Virus record (IMG/VR): IMGVR_UViG_3300034272_001278
Location: 1-24,587 of that record
Reading direction: 5' to 3' (one strand)
Length of the DNA stretch: 24,587 bases
DNA from: a virus
A model generated the notes under the pieces. That model worked only from the letters and a program-made list of their open reading frames with translations. It searched no databases and had not been told where the DNA came from. The position numbers were made by a program, and so were the translations under genes. This document shows, one piece after another, positions 14,653 through 21,809 of the stretch. The first letter of the stretch is position 1. Every line of letters starts with the position of its first letter.

Positions 14653-15789
14653 ATGTCCAATGTATTAAATACAGAATTTGACGAATTTCTAGAAGAAGGA
14701 AACGTTGTCACTGCTCACGCTAAACCAGGAGACCGTATGCAAAAACTACAGCACAGCACTCCTGGCCAGGGTGCATCACCAGAGGAACTAGGTGGTTCTT
14801 CCACAACCAAACCAGAAGGTGATGAAATTGGCAAGAAAGCTTCTTCAAGAATGAGTAAGTCATCTTCTAAAGTAAATGCTGGTGCAAAGTCACCAGATGG
14901 AATGGCTCGTCTTCAAGGCTCAGCTCCTGGTCAAAAAGGAATGAGAGAAGAAGAAGAGTTAGATGATGAAGAGCTAATTTATGAAGCTCAAGAAGATGAT
15001 GAAGAAGAAGATGAAGATGAAGATGAGAAGGAAGAGAAAGAGTCTTCCAAGAAAAAAACAAAAATGAAGGCAGAAGAGATTGAAGTCGATGTAACCGACG
15101 ATCTCAATGCACTTTTCTACGGAGAAGAACTCTCCGAACACTTCATGCAGAAGGCAGCTACAATTTTTGAAGCTGCAGTAAAAGCAAAAGTAGTTGAAGA
15201 AGTTCAAAAGTTTGAGGCACTATACGAACAGCGTCTAATCGAAGAAATCGAAGAGATTGCTGAGTCCCTAGAGACTCGTGTAGACGCTCACCTTGATTAT
15301 GTTGCTGAGCAGTGGATTGCTGAGAACCAGCTTTCTATTGATAATGGCATCAAGACCGAAATTGCTGAAAATCTAATGCAAGGTCTTGCTAATCTCTTCC
15401 TGGAGAACAATATTGATCTCCCTGAAGAGGAACAAGATGTAGTTGCCGAAATGGCAACTAAACTAGATGAGATGGAGGAAAAACTCAACGAACAGATTGA
15501 AATCAATGTTGGGCTAAACCAAGAAATCGGATCATACATTAAAAATGGAATTATTGCAGAAGTATCCGAAGGTCTAGCAGAAACACAGAAAGAAAAACTG
15601 TTCAACCTTTCAGAAGGTGTTGAGTTTATTAGTGAAGAATCTTTCCGTGACAAGGTTGAGACTATTAAGGAAAATTATTTCCCAAGACTTCAATCAAATT
15701 ATGTGGAAGACCTAGTTGAAAAGAATCAAGATTTCTACGAGGGACCAATGGCAGCTTATGTACAAGCTGTATCCAGATGGGCTCAGTGA
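14653..15789 (+). CDS. 22: Prohead scaffold protein gp22
   Basis: This is the main scaffold of the prohead core. The 378 residues exceed T4 gp22 (about 269), and the extra length is an N-terminal low-complexity region. Residues 26-39 and 82-94 contain two related copies of a motif M-x-x-L-Q-x-S-x-P-G-Q, separated by a Ser/Lys-rich linker. Residues 99-130 are almost entirely acidic (EDEDEDE type) and are followed by a Lys patch. The C-terminal two thirds are long helices (FEALYEQRLIEEIEEIAESL, VAEMATKLDEMEEKLNEQIE) ending in YFPRLQSNYVEDLVEKNQDF, as in T4-like scaffolds. Several (L/I)-x-E sites suited to gp21 cleavage are present, for example LIYE before AQ at residue 111. Confidence 0.92.
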   Translation: MSNVLNTEFDEFLEEGNVVTAHAKPGDRMQKLQHSTPGQGASPEELGGSSTTKPEGDEIGKKASSRMSKSSSKVNAGAKSPDGMARLQGSAPGQKGMREEEELDDEELIYEAQEDDEEEDEDEDEKEEKESSKKKTKMKAEEIEVDVTDDLNALFYGEELSEHFMQKAATIFEAAVKAKVVEEVQKFEALYEQRLIEEIEEIAESLETRVDAHLDYVAEQWIAENQLSIDNGIKTEIAENLMQGLANLFLENNIDLPEEEQDVVAEMATKLDEMEEKLNEQIEINVGLNQEIGSYIKNGIIAEVSEGLAETQKEKLFNLSEGVEFISEESFRDKVETIKENYFPRLQSNYVEDLVEKNQDFYEGPMAAYVQAVSRWAQ

Positions 15790-15802
15790 TAGTCTAGATT
15801 TT

Positions 15803-15810
15803 TATAAATA
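15803..15810 (+). promoter_or_regulatory. Consensus T4-type late promoter before gp23
   Basis: This is an exact TATAAATA, the full T4 late consensus, in the 69-base gap between gp22 and the major capsid gene. The predicted start is near 15816, giving a leader of about 43 bases with a strong AAGGAG ribosome site at 15843-15848. A perfect match fits the most highly expressed late gene. Confidence 0.8.
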
Positions 15811-15858
15811 TTAATAGATTCCTAACAATAAATTTAACAACCAAGGAGTTTACCCCAA

Positions 15859-17250
15859 ATGTTTAATTCAGAACAGCTACAAAGAAAATGGGCTCCTATT
15901 TTGGAGCACAACGATCTAAACCCAATTACAGACAGATATCGTAAGGCCGTAACCGCAGTTCTTCTTGAGAACCAAGAATCATTCCTACGTGAAGAGCGTG
16001 GTGTTCTTTCCGAGGTTGCAGTTAATAGCACTGGTTCATTCACCTCAGGTGGTGCTGGTGTAGGCGCTCACGGCTTCTCAGGTGGCGCTGCTGCTGGTGG
16101 TCCTGTTGCAGGTTTCGACCCAGTTCTAATCAGCCTAATCCGCCGTTCAATGCCTAAGCTAATTGCTTATGACATTTGCGGTGTTCAGCCAATGAGCGGT
16201 CCAACTGGTCTAATCTTCGCAATGCGTGCTCATCGTGGTACTGACCGTAATGGTAACGGTGCTACTCCAAACGTATTCGACAACGAGACCTTCTTCAACG
16301 AAGTTCCTTCAGGTTTCTCTGCTGCTGGTGGTGCATACTCTGCTGCAACTGGCGAAGGTGCAACCAACCCTGGCGTACTAAACGCAGCAAGCCCTGGCGA
16401 TTACGGTTATGTTGGTGGTATGAACACCAACGCTGCTGAAGCTCTAGGTGAAAGCGGATCTGAGTTCCGTGAAATGAGCTTCTCAATCGAGAAGGTAACT
16501 GTAACAGCAAAGAGCCGTGCTCTAAAAGCTGAGTACACCCTAGAACTAGCACAAGACCTCAAGGCTATCCATGGTCTTGATGCTGAGACTGAGCTAGCTA
16601 ACATTCTAAGCTCAGAGATTCTAACTGAAATCAACCGTGAAGTTGTTCGTACCATCTACGTAACCGCTAAGCCTGGTGCTCAGAATAACGTAGCTAACGC
16701 TGGTACTTTCGACCTAGACGTTGACTCCAATGGTCGTTGGTCAGTTGAGAAGTTCAAGGGTCTACTATTCCAGATTGAGCGTGATGCAAACGCAATCGGT
16801 CATGAGACTCGTAGAGGAAAGGGTAACTTCATCGTCTGTTCAGCAGACGTTGCAAGTGCTCTAGCTGCTGCTAAGGTAATGGATTACACCCCACTACTCA
16901 ACACTTCAGACACTCCAGACGACACCGTATCAACTCTAGCTGGTACAATAAATGGTCGCATCAAGGTATATGTTGATCCATATTCAGCAAATATCTCCAA
17001 CGATCACTACTACGTGATGGGTTATAAGGGTTCTAATGCATATGATGCAGGTCTCTTCTATTGCCCATATGTACCTCTCCAGATGGTTCGTTCCATCGGT
17101 CAGGACACCTTCCAGCCAAAGATTGGCTTCAAGACCCGTTATGGCATGGTTGCAAACCCATTCGCAGGTGGTCTAACCCAGCGTTCTGGTGCTCTACAGG
17201 CAAACGACAACGTTTACTACAGAAGAACCAGAGTCATCAACCTAATGTGA
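15859..17250 (+). CDS. 23: Major capsid protein gp23
   Basis: This is the HK97-fold shell protein. The 463 residues compare with about 521 in T4. Clear T4-like hallmarks are NSEQLQRKWAPILEHNDLNP at the N-terminus, LISLIRRSMPKLIAYDICGV followed by QPMSGPTGLIFAMRAHRG near residue 95, SFSIEKVTVTAKSRALKAEY followed by TLELAQDLKAIHGLDAE near 215, and QDTFQPKIGFKTRYGMVANP near 420. A likely gp21 maturation site is V-L-S-E at 49-52, giving a mature N-terminus at V53 (nt 16015). Base use is visibly richer in G and C, with many C-ending codons, compared with the AT-ending neighbours. That fits translation selection in an abundant protein. It stands as its own unit, with a perfect late promoter and a terminator. 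Confidence 0.97.
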   Translation: MFNSEQLQRKWAPILEHNDLNPITDRYRKAVTAVLLENQESFLREERGVLSEVAVNSTGSFTSGGAGVGAHGFSGGAAAGGPVAGFDPVLISLIRRSMPKLIAYDICGVQPMSGPTGLIFAMRAHRGTDRNGNGATPNVFDNETFFNEVPSGFSAAGGAYSAATGEGATNPGVLNAASPGDYGYVGGMNTNAAEALGESGSEFREMSFSIEKVTVTAKSRALKAEYTLELAQDLKAIHGLDAETELANILSSEILTEINREVVRTIYVTAKPGAQNNVANAGTFDLDVDSNGRWSVEKFKGLLFQIERDANAIGHETRRGKGNFIVCSADVASALAAAKVMDYTPLLNTSDTPDDTVSTLAGTINGRIKVYVDPYSANISNDHYYVMGYKGSNAYDAGLFYCPYVPLQMVRSIGQDTFQPKIGFKTRYGMVANPFAGGLTQRSGALQANDNVYYRRTRVINLM

Positions 17251-17271
17251 TCACTGATTCACATAATTCAG

Positions 17272-17297
17272 GAGCCCCCAAAAGGGGCTCTTTTTTT
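17272..17297 (+). terminator. Intrinsic terminator after gp23
   Basis: GAGCCCC (17272-17278), a CAAAA loop and GGGGCTC (17284-17290) form a perfect 7-bp GC-rich stem, followed by seven T residues (17291-17297). It closes the capsid unit and lies just before the gp3 late promoter. Confidence 0.93.
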
Positions 17298-17304
17298 ATC
17301 TAAA

Positions 17305-17312
17305 TATAAATA
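17305..17312 (+). promoter_or_regulatory. Consensus T4-type late promoter immediately before gp3
   Basis: This is an exact TATAAATA directly after the gp23 terminator. It ends only six bases before the gp3 ATG at 17319, so transcription starting at the usual distance (near 17318) would give a message with essentially no leader. Confidence 0.7.
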
Positions 17313-17318
17313 AAACCC

Positions 17319-17855
17319 ATGGCTGCAAATTTTATAGCCAACTCAGGCTGCCCTTCAAATTTTTTAACTGGTATAGGATTTCAATTTCAGTTAATTAAAT
17401 ATCCAAAGGTATCATTTTTTTGTCAGTCTGCAACAATACCTGGGATTAGTATTTCAGTTGCAAATCAATCCACACGATACAATGCAATTCCTCATCCAGG
17501 TGATGAAATAAATTTTCAAGATTTATCGTTAGAATTTATTGTAGATGAAAATATGTCTAATTATGTTACTGTGCATAATTGGATTAGAAAATTAGGCCAT
17601 CCATATTCATCGCAAGATATTCAAGAACTTCCCGGTGAGGATCTAGAAGATAAAACTTATAGTGATGCAGTATTGTTTATTCTAGATTCAAACTTTAAAA
17701 AGAAATTTAAAGTAGTATTTAATGATGTGTTTCCTACAGATATTGGAGCATTAACATTTAATACTAATGCAACTGATGTTCAGTATTTTACTGTACCAGC
17801 CACTTTTAAGTACACTATATATGATATATACGATATTAATGACAACAAACTATGA
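17319..17855 (+). CDS. 3: Tail completion / sheath stabilizer protein gp3
   Basis: In T4, gp3 caps the tail tube end before head joining. The 178 residues match T4 gp3 (about 176), and the motifs FQLIKYPKVSFFCQSATIPG, HPGDEINFQDLSLEFIVDEN and NYVTVHNWIRKLGHPYSSQ are characteristic of T4-like gp3. In T4 the gene is far from 23, whereas its place after gp23 and before uvsY is an arrangement seen in cyanomyoviruses. The ATG follows a perfect late promoter by only six bases and lacks a Shine-Dalgarno sequence, so the message may be leaderless. No alternative start nearby is credible. The TGA overlaps the uvsY ATG by four bases. Confidence 0.9.
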   Translation: MAANFIANSGCPSNFLTGIGFQFQLIKYPKVSFFCQSATIPGISISVANQSTRYNAIPHPGDEINFQDLSLEFIVDENMSNYVTVHNWIRKLGHPYSSQDIQELPGEDLEDKTYSDAVLFILDSNFKKKFKVVFNDVFPTDIGALTFNTNATDVQYFTVPATFKYTIYDIYDINDNKL

Positions 17856-18283
17856 TTGATATTGACTTTGTTAAAGATGAATGGAAAAAAGATTCAGTAA
17901 TGGATCAAGATTTATTAGACCACGAATCAATCAAAATTCCACAACTACACAGCAAGTATTTAAATTATCTTTCTGATGTAAGGCTTATAAAAGTTAAAAA
18001 GGAACAGGATTACAAAAGATTACTTAGAGAAAAATTTGAGTATTACACTGGAAAGGCAGATTCCGAAGTTTACAAGGAAAAACCTTTTGATTTAAAAATT
18101 TTGAAACAAGATGTTCAACTATACATTGAGTCTGATGAAGAAATTCAAAAGTCTTTAAACATCCTAAATTATTATAAAGAAATGATGTTTGTTCTTGAAA
18201 AAATTCTTGAAAATATAAACACACGAGGATTTCAAATCAAGAATAGTATTGATTGGCAAAAATTCATGCAAGGTAGTATTTGA
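17852..18283 (+). CDS. uvsY: Recombination mediator UvsY
   Basis: UvsY loads the UvsX recombinase onto gp32-coated single-stranded DNA. At 143 residues it is close to T4 UvsY (137). Family segments are visible in order: DFVKDEWKKDSVMDQDLLDH, ESIKIPQLHSKYLNYLSDVR, LLREKFEYYTGKADSEVYKE, KPFDLKILKQDVQLYIESDE and the C-terminal NTRGFQIKNSIDWQKFMQGS. The protein is helical and charged, as expected for the hexameric mediator. It is coupled at both ends (ATGA overlap with gp3 and TGATG with uvsW), so it appears to be made from the late gp3 message as well as by any read-through. Confidence 0.93.
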   Translation: MIDIDFVKDEWKKDSVMDQDLLDHESIKIPQLHSKYLNYLSDVRLIKVKKEQDYKRLLREKFEYYTGKADSEVYKEKPFDLKILKQDVQLYIESDEEIQKSLNILNYYKEMMFVLEKILENINTRGFQIKNSIDWQKFMQGSI

Positions 18284-19755
18284 TGGCTGACGTTATTATC
18301 CAAAAAAAGAATGAAGTATATCTGACTGTTGAATGTGAACCTCATATAAAATATGAATTGTCTGAGTATTTTACATTTGAGGTTCCTGGTGCGAAATTTA
18401 TGCCTCAATATAAAAATAGATTATGGGATGGAAAGATTAAATTATTCAGTCCATATGAAGGCACAATATATGTTGGTCTGTATGATTATCTAACAGAATG
18501 GCTTTGTTCTAGAGGATACACATATATTGACAAAGACAATAAATTTTATGGAATGCCTAAAGATTCCAATCAACAAATAACTCCAGAAGGTTTAGTTGAT
18601 TATGTTAAATCTTTAAATATTCCATTTAAAGTTCGTGATTATCAATACAAAGCAATTTACGAAGCATTACGAAATAATCGTAAACTGTTATTATCTCCAA
18701 CTGCATCTGGTAAGTCTTTAATGATTTACTGCATCATGAGATATTATATTGATAGAAATTTAAATGTACTTATTATCACACCTACTACTTCTCTTGTAGA
18801 ACAGTTATCAAAAGACTTTCAAGATTATGGGTGGGGAGATGATGTGCATAAAATTTATGCTGGCAAATCAAAACAAACTAACAAACAAGTAACTGTTACA
18901 ACTTGGCAATCAATTTATAAGTTACCAAAAAATTTCTTTGAAAAGTATGATGTTGTAATTGGAGATGAGGCTCATCAATTCAAAGCCAAGTCACTAATTA
19001 CGATCATGACAAAACTGCATAATTGCAAGTATAGAATTGGGTTCACAGGTACTCTGGATGGGTCAAGCACAAATCAACTCGTTTTAGAGGGGTTATTTGG
19101 ACCTGTTAACAAGGTTATTAAGACCAAAAATTTGATAGACAAGGGGTATCTCTCAAACCTCAAAATCAATATCCTTCTTCTCCAACATGGTTATTCGCCA
19201 TTTGAGTCATATCAAGAAGAGATAGATTACATTTGTCGTCATGAACGACGAAACAACTATATTAAAAATCTTGCAATAAATCAGGAAGGAAACACTCTAA
19301 TTTTATTTGCTATGGTAGAAAAACATGGCAAGATACTTCACGAAATAATAAATAGTGATGTAGGTGATAAACGAAAAGTATTCTTTGTATATGGTGGTGT
19401 TGATACCGAAGAAAGAGAATTAATAAGGAAACTCACAGAAGAAGAATCTAATGCCATCATCATTGCTTCTTACGGTACTTTTTCTACTGGTATTAACATT
19501 AGAAATCTACATAACGTTATCTTTGCTTCCCCTAGTAAATCAAGAGTTAGAAATCTCCAATCCATCGGAAGAGTATTGCGAAAAGGAGAAAACAAATCAA
19601 AAGCAAAATTATTTGACATCGCAGACGATTTCTCAAAAGGAGAAAAAAAGAATTATACTTTAAATCATCTAGTAGAAAGAATTAAAACATATTCAGAAGA
19701 GAATTTTGAATATGAAATAATTCCAGTAAATTTTACAAGGAAAGAACATGAATGA
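18283..19755 (+). CDS. uvsW: RNA-DNA and DNA helicase UvsW
   Basis: UvsW unwinds R-loops and branched DNA. In T4 it switches replication from origin to recombination mode. I chose ATG 18283, overlapping the uvsY TGA, over the TTG at 18280; this gives 490 residues (T4, 503). Superfamily 2 motifs are Walker A SPTASGKS (138-145), DEAH box GDEAH (227-231), motif III FTGTLDG (254-260) and the arginine-finger motif QSIGRVLRKGE near residue 425. The N-terminal domain (MPQYKNRLWDGKIKLFSPYE) is the substrate-recognition part typical of UvsW. Its end overlaps the next gene by eight bases. Confidence 0.95.
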   Translation: MADVIIQKKNEVYLTVECEPHIKYELSEYFTFEVPGAKFMPQYKNRLWDGKIKLFSPYEGTIYVGLYDYLTEWLCSRGYTYIDKDNKFYGMPKDSNQQITPEGLVDYVKSLNIPFKVRDYQYKAIYEALRNNRKLLLSPTASGKSLMIYCIMRYYIDRNLNVLIITPTTSLVEQLSKDFQDYGWGDDVHKIYAGKSKQTNKQVTVTTWQSIYKLPKNFFEKYDVVIGDEAHQFKAKSLITIMTKLHNCKYRIGFTGTLDGSSTNQLVLEGLFGPVNKVIKTKNLIDKGYLSNLKINILLLQHGYSPFESYQEEIDYICRHERRNNYIKNLAINQEGNTLILFAMVEKHGKILHEIINSDVGDKRKVFFVYGGVDTEERELIRKLTEEESNAIIIASYGTFSTGINIRNLHNVIFASPSKSRVRNLQSIGRVLRKGENKSKAKLFDIADDFSKGEKKNYTLNHLVERIKTYSEENFEYEIIPVNFTRKEHE

Positions 19756-20146
19756 ATTCTATGGAGTAATTAAATTAATTGATGGTACTGAGTTAGTTGG
19801 CAATATAGTTGTATGTGAACAAGAAGATGGATTTGTTGTAGAGAATCCATTTGAAATATCTGTAGAACCAATCTCTACTCCAGCAGGAGAAATGTATAAA
19901 GTAGATATGAGACCTTGGATTAAATTCTCAAAGGAAGATATATTCTTTATAGATAAAAATAAAGTATTTACTGTTGGTGAAGCAGATAATAAAATATTAA
20001 CTCTGTATCGTAGTACTCTAAAAAAGTATCTAAATGAAGAACATAATAATAGAGTATCTCTAGATAAGGAACTAGGATTTAAAAATAAGATTGAAGAAGC
20101 AAGGAAGCTTCTAGAGAAGTCATTTAAATTGAATATTGATTCTTAA
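19748..20146 (+). CDS. Sm-like (LSm/Hfq-type fold) protein, predicted
   Basis: This 132-residue protein starts inside the uvsW stop region (ATG 19748). Residues 6-35 (GVIKLIDGTELVGNIVVCEQ then EDGFVVENPF) follow the Sm1 pattern: beta strand, DG turn, x-x-G-x-hydrophobic strand, then a third strand. Residues 64-78 (DIFFIDKNKVFTV) fit an Sm2-like strand pair. An extended loop (SVEPISTPAGEMYKVDMRPW) lies between them, and a charged helical tail follows. I recall that an Sm-like protein of probable cyanophage origin has been described structurally, which supports the call, but I could not verify homology here. Sm-like proteins usually bind RNA as rings. The gene lies just downstream of an RNA helicase and is the first gene a minus-strand promoter would transcribe in antisense. 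Confidence 0.7.
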   Translation: MNEFYGVIKLIDGTELVGNIVVCEQEDGFVVENPFEISVEPISTPAGEMYKVDMRPWIKFSKEDIFFIDKNKVFTVGEADNKILTLYRSTLKKYLNEEHNNRVSLDKELGFKNKIEEARKLLEKSFKLNIDS

Positions 20147-20193
20147 GGTCTCTAAGTACTCTAAAGAACTAATTTCTGAACCCTGACATGGTT

Positions 20194-20222
20194 ATTGTAG
20201 CAGAATCCAGCACCCTTGTCAA
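20194..20222 (-). promoter_or_regulatory. Minus-strand sigma-70 early promoter facing the Sm-like gene
   Basis: Read on the minus strand, TTGACA (20222-20217) is followed by a spacer of exactly 17 bases ending in TGC, then TACAAT (20199-20194), an extended -10 promoter. Transcription would begin near 20187 and run leftward, antisense to the Sm-like gene and uvsW. No minus-strand ORF of 60 or more residues lies between 18224 and this promoter. Confidence 0.65.
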
Positions 20223-20245
20223 CCCCCCCCCCTACCCCTTGACAA
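20216..20245. repeat. Inverted repeat around a C10 tract
   Basis: TTGTCAA (20216-20222) and TTGACAA (20239-20245) are exact reverse complements separated by 16 bases that are all C except for TA, including ten consecutive C residues (20223-20232). Each arm contains the -35 of one of two divergent promoters. The G-rich complementary strand is unusual in this AT-rich genome. Confidence 0.8.
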
Positions 20246-20267
20246 ATCTACAGTAAGCTGTTATACT
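20239..20267 (+). promoter_or_regulatory. Sigma-70 early promoter for the gp55-gp47-gp46 unit
   Basis: TTGACA (20239-20244), a 17-base spacer ending in TGT, and TATACT (20262-20267) make a near-consensus extended -10 promoter recognised by host-type sigma 70. The start is expected near 20274, 19 bases before the gp55 ATG. It lets the late sigma factor be made before any late promoter can work. Confidence 0.85.
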
Positions 20268-20292
20268 GGTATCATCAGAAACAAGTCCTTCA

Positions 20293-20763
20293 ATGAAGAA
20301 AAAAGAACACTATGTAAACAATAAGGAATTTTTAGACGCCTTAATGGTTTACAGAAAAGAAGTTAAATTATCAAGAGAAGAAGGTAGAGAAAAGCCAAGG
20401 GTTCCTAACTATATTGGCGAATGTTTTCTAAAGATTGCTACTCACCTATCATATCGCCCTAATTTTGTTAACTACATGTTTAAGGATGATATGATCTGTG
20501 ATGGTATAGAAAACTGTCTTCAATATATTGATAACTTTGATCCAGAGAAATCTACTAATCCATTTGCATATTTTACACAGATCATTTACTTTGCTTTCCT
20601 TCGCAGAATTCAAAAAGAAAAGAAACAACTAGAAGTTAAAACTAAATTACTTGAAAGATCTGGTTACGATCAGGTATTTGCTGCAGATGATAATATTATG
20701 GGATTTAATATGTCTGATATGAATAGCATTAAAGAAAATCTTGAGTATCGCAACAACCGATGA
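20293..20763 (+). CDS. 55: Late-transcription sigma factor gp55
   Basis: gp55 binds host RNA polymerase and directs it to TATAAATA late promoters, several of which occur in this window. At 156 residues it is shorter than T4 gp55 (185), as usual for a minimal sigma-70-type protein that keeps a region 2-like core. The core is seen in YIGECFLKIATHLSYRPNFV, MICDGIENCLQYIDNFDPEK, and NPFAYFTQIIYFAFLRRIQK followed by EKKQ. The last segment is the region 2.3-2.4 equivalent that contacts the -10-like box. No region 4 for a -35 is present, which is normal for gp55. The gene has an early promoter and no obvious Shine-Dalgarno sequence. Its TGA overlaps the gp47 ATG. Confidence 0.94.
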   Translation: MKKKEHYVNNKEFLDALMVYRKEVKLSREEGREKPRVPNYIGECFLKIATHLSYRPNFVNYMFKDDMICDGIENCLQYIDNFDPEKSTNPFAYFTQIIYFAFLRRIQKEKKQLEVKTKLLERSGYDQVFAADDNIMGFNMSDMNSIKENLEYRNNR

Positions 20764-21809
20764 ACAGTGCAATTATTACCGATCAACATTTGGATGGAAG
20801 AAAAGGTTCTCAGGCTTTCTGGGAATTTTTTCTAAAATTCTATGATAATGTATTTTTCCCAACATTAGAAAAAAACAATATCAAGATTTTGTTTGATCTT
20901 GGGGATACCTTTGACAATAGAAAGGCTATTGACTTTCTTGCATGGGATCGTATTAAAAAACATTACTATGATCGACTACAAGAACTTGGTATTCAGGTTC
21001 ATATGATTGTCGGTAATCACACAGCATATTATAAAAATACTAATCGAGTAAATACTCCCCAACTACTACTACATTCATATGACAATATCACTGTATACGA
21101 TGAGATCTGTGATATTGATGTTCTAGGAAATACCATTACAATGGTTCCATGGATTAATTCCGAAAATCAGTTCAAAGTGATGAATCACCTAGAAAATACT
21201 AAATCAGAAGTATTGATGGGACACCTTGAAATTAATGGGTTTGAAGCTCATCCAGGACATATGTTTGAAGGTGGATTGGATAGAGATATATTTTCTAAAT
21301 TTAAACGAGTATTCTCCGGTCATTTTCATCACAAATCTAGAAGTGATAATATTTACTATCTTGGCAATCCTTATGAAATGACTTGGAGTGATTATAATGA
21401 AGAAAGAGGTTTTCATCTATATGATCTGGATGCTAGAAAGTTAAAATTTATTCGTAATCCATATCGAATGTTTAATAAATTTTACTATGATGATATTAAA
21501 CATGATTATACAAAAGTAGATCTATCAGAATACGTAGATAGCTACGTTAAAGTAATTGTAGAAGAGAAAACCGATCTATACACTTTTGACAAAGTAATTG
21601 AAAAATTTTATACCATCGGAGTACATGATCTAAAAATTATTGAAGATACTCAAATTCTGCTGAATAAAAATGATGATGAAATGTTAGAGCACGAAGATAC
21701 CCTAACCACTCTGCAGAGATATATAGAAGATATGAAAAATAATCATGATAAATCTCAATTGAAATCTATCATAAAATCTATTTACCTGGAAGCTTCTGAA
21801 ATTCAGTAA
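20760..21809 (+). CDS. 47: Recombination endonuclease subunit gp47 (Mre11/SbcD-type)
   Basis: gp47 is the nuclease subunit of the gp46-gp47 complex that resects DNA ends for recombination-dependent replication and degrades host DNA. The 349 residues (T4, 339) carry the metallophosphoesterase motifs in order: DQH (D8, H10), LGDTFDNRK (D49), VGNHTAYY (N86, H87), MGHLEINGF (H155) and SGHFHHKS (H188, H190). In motif I, DQH replaces the more usual DxH spacing residue without loss of ligands. The start overlaps gp55 by four bases. The TAA overlaps the next start by one base, so production with the DUF3110-like protein and gp46 is likely coupled. Confidence 0.95.
   Translation: MNSAIITDQHLDGRKGSQAFWEFFLKFYDNVFFPTLEKNNIKILFDLGDTFDNRKAIDFLAWDRIKKHYYDRLQELGIQVHMIVGNHTAYYKNTNRVNTPQLLLHSYDNITVYDEICDIDVLGNTITMVPWINSENQFKVMNHLENTKSEVLMGHLEINGFEAHPGHMFEGGLDRDIFSKFKRVFSGHFHHKSRSDNIYYLGNPYEMTWSDYNEERGFHLYDLDARKLKFIRNPYRMFNKFYYDDIKHDYTKVDLSEYVDSYVKVIVEEKTDLYTFDKVIEKFYTIGVHDLKIIEDTQILLNKNDDEMLEHEDTLTTLQRYIEDMKNNHDKSQLKSIIKSIYLEASEIQ

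Noticed and set aside
18280-18282. TTG start for uvsW
   Set aside because: An ATG follows in the next codon and forms the usual TGATG junction with uvsY.
20147-20193. Terminator for the gp3-uvsY-uvsW unit or a coding minus-strand leader downstream of the minus promoter
   Set aside because: No stable hairpin with a T-run is visible, and the minus-strand ATGs here open frames of only about 6 and 14 codons.
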